From: CAZYZQ01 sp964652075
GTDB lineage: Bacteria > Bacillota > Clostridia > Oscillospirales > Oscillospiraceae
DNA length: 5,996 bases
NCBI GenBank assembly: GCA_964652075.1
Contig: CAZYZQ010000114.1
Span: forward strand, 1 to 5,996
Direction of reading: 5' to 3'
Within the stretch, counting starts at the first letter, position 1; each line of letters begins with the position of its first letter. Made by a program: the position numbers and the translations under genes. Below are positions 5,312 to 5,996 of this stretch, one piece after another. The notes beneath the pieces were generated by a model. It was not told the origin of the DNA. It worked only from the letters and a program-made list of their open reading frames with translations, and made no database searches.

Positions 5312-5391
5312 ACCCCCGATAGAACAGCCCTCGTAAAGGCTCCCTTGTGTAAAGGGAGCTGGCAGCGCCGTAGGCGCTGACTGAGGGATTG
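5312..5391 (-). repeat. Two-hairpin intergenic repeat, copy 4 (inverted)
   Basis: The left end CCCCCGATAGAACAGCCC (5313-5330) is the complement of the right end of copy 3. Hairpin B is GCTCCCTT/AAGGGAGC with a five-base loop (5339-5359). Hairpin A is CAGCGCC/GGCGCTG with a GTA loop (5363-5379), followed by ACTGAGGGATTG. It faces copy 5. Confidence 0.8.
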
Positions 5392-5453
5392 TGCGGTAGG
5401 GGGTTCCGAAAGCGAAAGCTATCGGCAAATCCGTAGGTGCCCAGCAAGATCGA

Positions 5454-5523
5454 CAATCCTTCAGTCGGCTATCGCCGACAGCTCCCTTTACACAAGGGAG
5501 CCACCTGCGGGAGCTGTTCTACT
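5454..5523 (+). repeat. Two-hairpin intergenic repeat, copy 5
   Basis: CAATCCTTCAGTC is followed by hairpin A GTCGGC/GCCGAC with a TATC loop (5464-5479) and hairpin B GCTCCCTT/AAGGGAGC with a TACAC loop (5481-5501). The end is GAGCTGTTCTA. Apart from hairpin A and the short stretch after hairpin B it is nearly the exact complement of copy 4, so the two could form one long cruciform or foldback. Confidence 0.8.
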
Positions 5524-5601
5524 AAGAATTCGGCGTTAAGGTTATCACACGGTTATTCAAATTTTCACCATATCAAAACTGTAACAAAGGAGCAAATTAT
5601 C

Positions 5602-5996
5602 ATGAAAGTAGGCATCATTGGCGCTGGCACGATGGGCCAGGGTATTGCGAAGGCGTTCGCGCAGACGGAGGGCTTTACCGTCGCGCTGTGCGACATCAAG
5701 GCCGAGTGGGCCGAGAACGGTCTGGCCAAGATCAAGAAGGGCTACGACAAGCTCGTCGCCAAGGGCAAGATGGAGCAGGAAAGAGCCGACGCCATCGTCG
5801 CCGCGATCACGCCGGGCGTCAAGGAAGACCTCTGCGCGGACTGCGACCTGATCGTGGAGGCCGCGTTCGAGGATATGAAGGTCAAGCAGCAGACCTTCGC
5901 CGAGCTGGACAAGCTCTGCAAGCCGGAGTGCATCTTCGCCTCCAACACCTCCTCGCTGTCCATCACCGAGATCGGCAAGGGCCTGTCCCGTCCGAT
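5602..5996 (+). CDS. hbd: 3-hydroxybutyryl-CoA dehydrogenase, N-terminal part (3' end outside window)
   Basis: The enzyme interconverts acetoacetyl-CoA and 3-hydroxybutyryl-CoA with NAD(P)H, the step before the crotonase reaction. The first 131 residues are visible, of about 280 usual for the family. The start MKVGIIGAGTMGQGIAKAFA carries the dinucleotide-binding GxGxxG (Gly7, Gly9, Gly12) of a Rossmann fold. Asp31 ends the second strand (VALCDIK), which is usual for NAD(H)-type binding. VEAAFEDMKVKQQTFAELD (85-103) and FASNTSSLSITEI (112-124) are family hallmarks, and Ser117 in NTSS is the substrate-contact serine position. The catalytic His and Asn lie beyond the window. The ATG at 5602 follows AAAGGAG by nine bases. 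The reading frame is unbroken to the window edge. Confidence 0.95.
   Translation, partial: MKVGIIGAGTMGQGIAKAFAQTEGFTVALCDIKAEWAENGLAKIKKGYDKLVAKGKMEQERADAIVAAITPGVKEDLCADCDLIVEAAFEDMKVKQQTFAELDKLCKPECIFASNTSSLSITEIGKGLSRP

Larger units (their letters stand above)
5299..5601. other. Gap between crt and hbd filled by an inverted repeat pair
   Basis: This 303-base non-coding gap holds two facing copies of the two-hairpin repeat (5312-5391 and 5454-5523) around a 62-base spacer. An AT-rich stretch of about 75 bases then leads to hbd. No clear sigma-70 promoter was found there, although weak -10-like hexamers exist. The AAAGGAG (5586-5592) ribosome binding site lies nine bases before the hbd ATG. 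No intrinsic terminator with a T-run follows crt. Confidence 0.75.

Noticed and set aside
4384..5313. 309-residue minus-strand open frame opposite crt
   Set aside because: It mirrors a clear crotonase gene, is Arg/Leu/His-rich as expected of the antisense of GC-rich codons, and has no family features.
5339..5379. Intrinsic terminator of crt
   Set aside because: The hairpins belong to the repeat family and are not followed by a T-run.

Overview
The window looks like chromosomal DNA from a GC-rich, anaerobic Clostridia, most likely an Oscillospirales/Ruminococcaceae-type butyrate producer. This is inferred from the GC-rich codons, the strong AGGAGG-type ribosome binding sites, the crotonase plus 3-hydroxybutyryl-CoA dehydrogenase pair, and the abundant hairpin-pair intergenic repeats. 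No species is claimed. All recognised genes lie on the + strand.

Layout. (1) 1-1112 is the C-terminal part of methionyl-tRNA synthetase (metG), from just before the KMSKS loop to a C-terminal tRNA-binding domain, followed by a hairpin terminator. (2) 1113-1535 is a non-coding stretch holding about ten TCCACA/TGTGGA motifs in both orientations, several matching DnaA boxes. One forward TTTTCCACA box is followed by a tract of seven CTA triplets. This box-then-triplet order resembles the DnaA-box/DnaA-trio unwinding module of bacterial chromosome origins, and it is the most interesting feature here. (3) 1536-2090 encodes a small lipoprotein with two PepSY-like domains. (4) 2091-3161 is a gene-free stretch of about 1.07 kb filled with hairpin-forming repeats of at least two families, ending in a promoter and structured leader. 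(5) 3162-3695 encodes a DUF4428-type zinc-ribbon protein with a strong terminator. (6) 3951-4448 is coaD behind a near-consensus promoter. (7) 4513-5298 is a crotonase-family enoyl-CoA hydratase (crt-like). (8) 5299-5601 holds a large inverted pair of the same repeat family. (9) 5602 to the end is the N-terminal part of 3-hydroxybutyryl-CoA dehydrogenase (hbd).

How the genes fit together. coaD makes dephospho-CoA, and crt and hbd catalyse adjacent steps between acetoacetyl-CoA and crotonyl-CoA, so the right half forms a CoA/butyrate-type module. No intrinsic terminator is visible between coaD and crt, so read-through is possible. crt and hbd are separated by the 303-bp repeat-bearing gap. The left half joins a housekeeping tRNA synthetase to an origin-like region. 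No dnaA, dnaN, parA or parB gene is visible, so the origin reading rests on DNA motifs alone.
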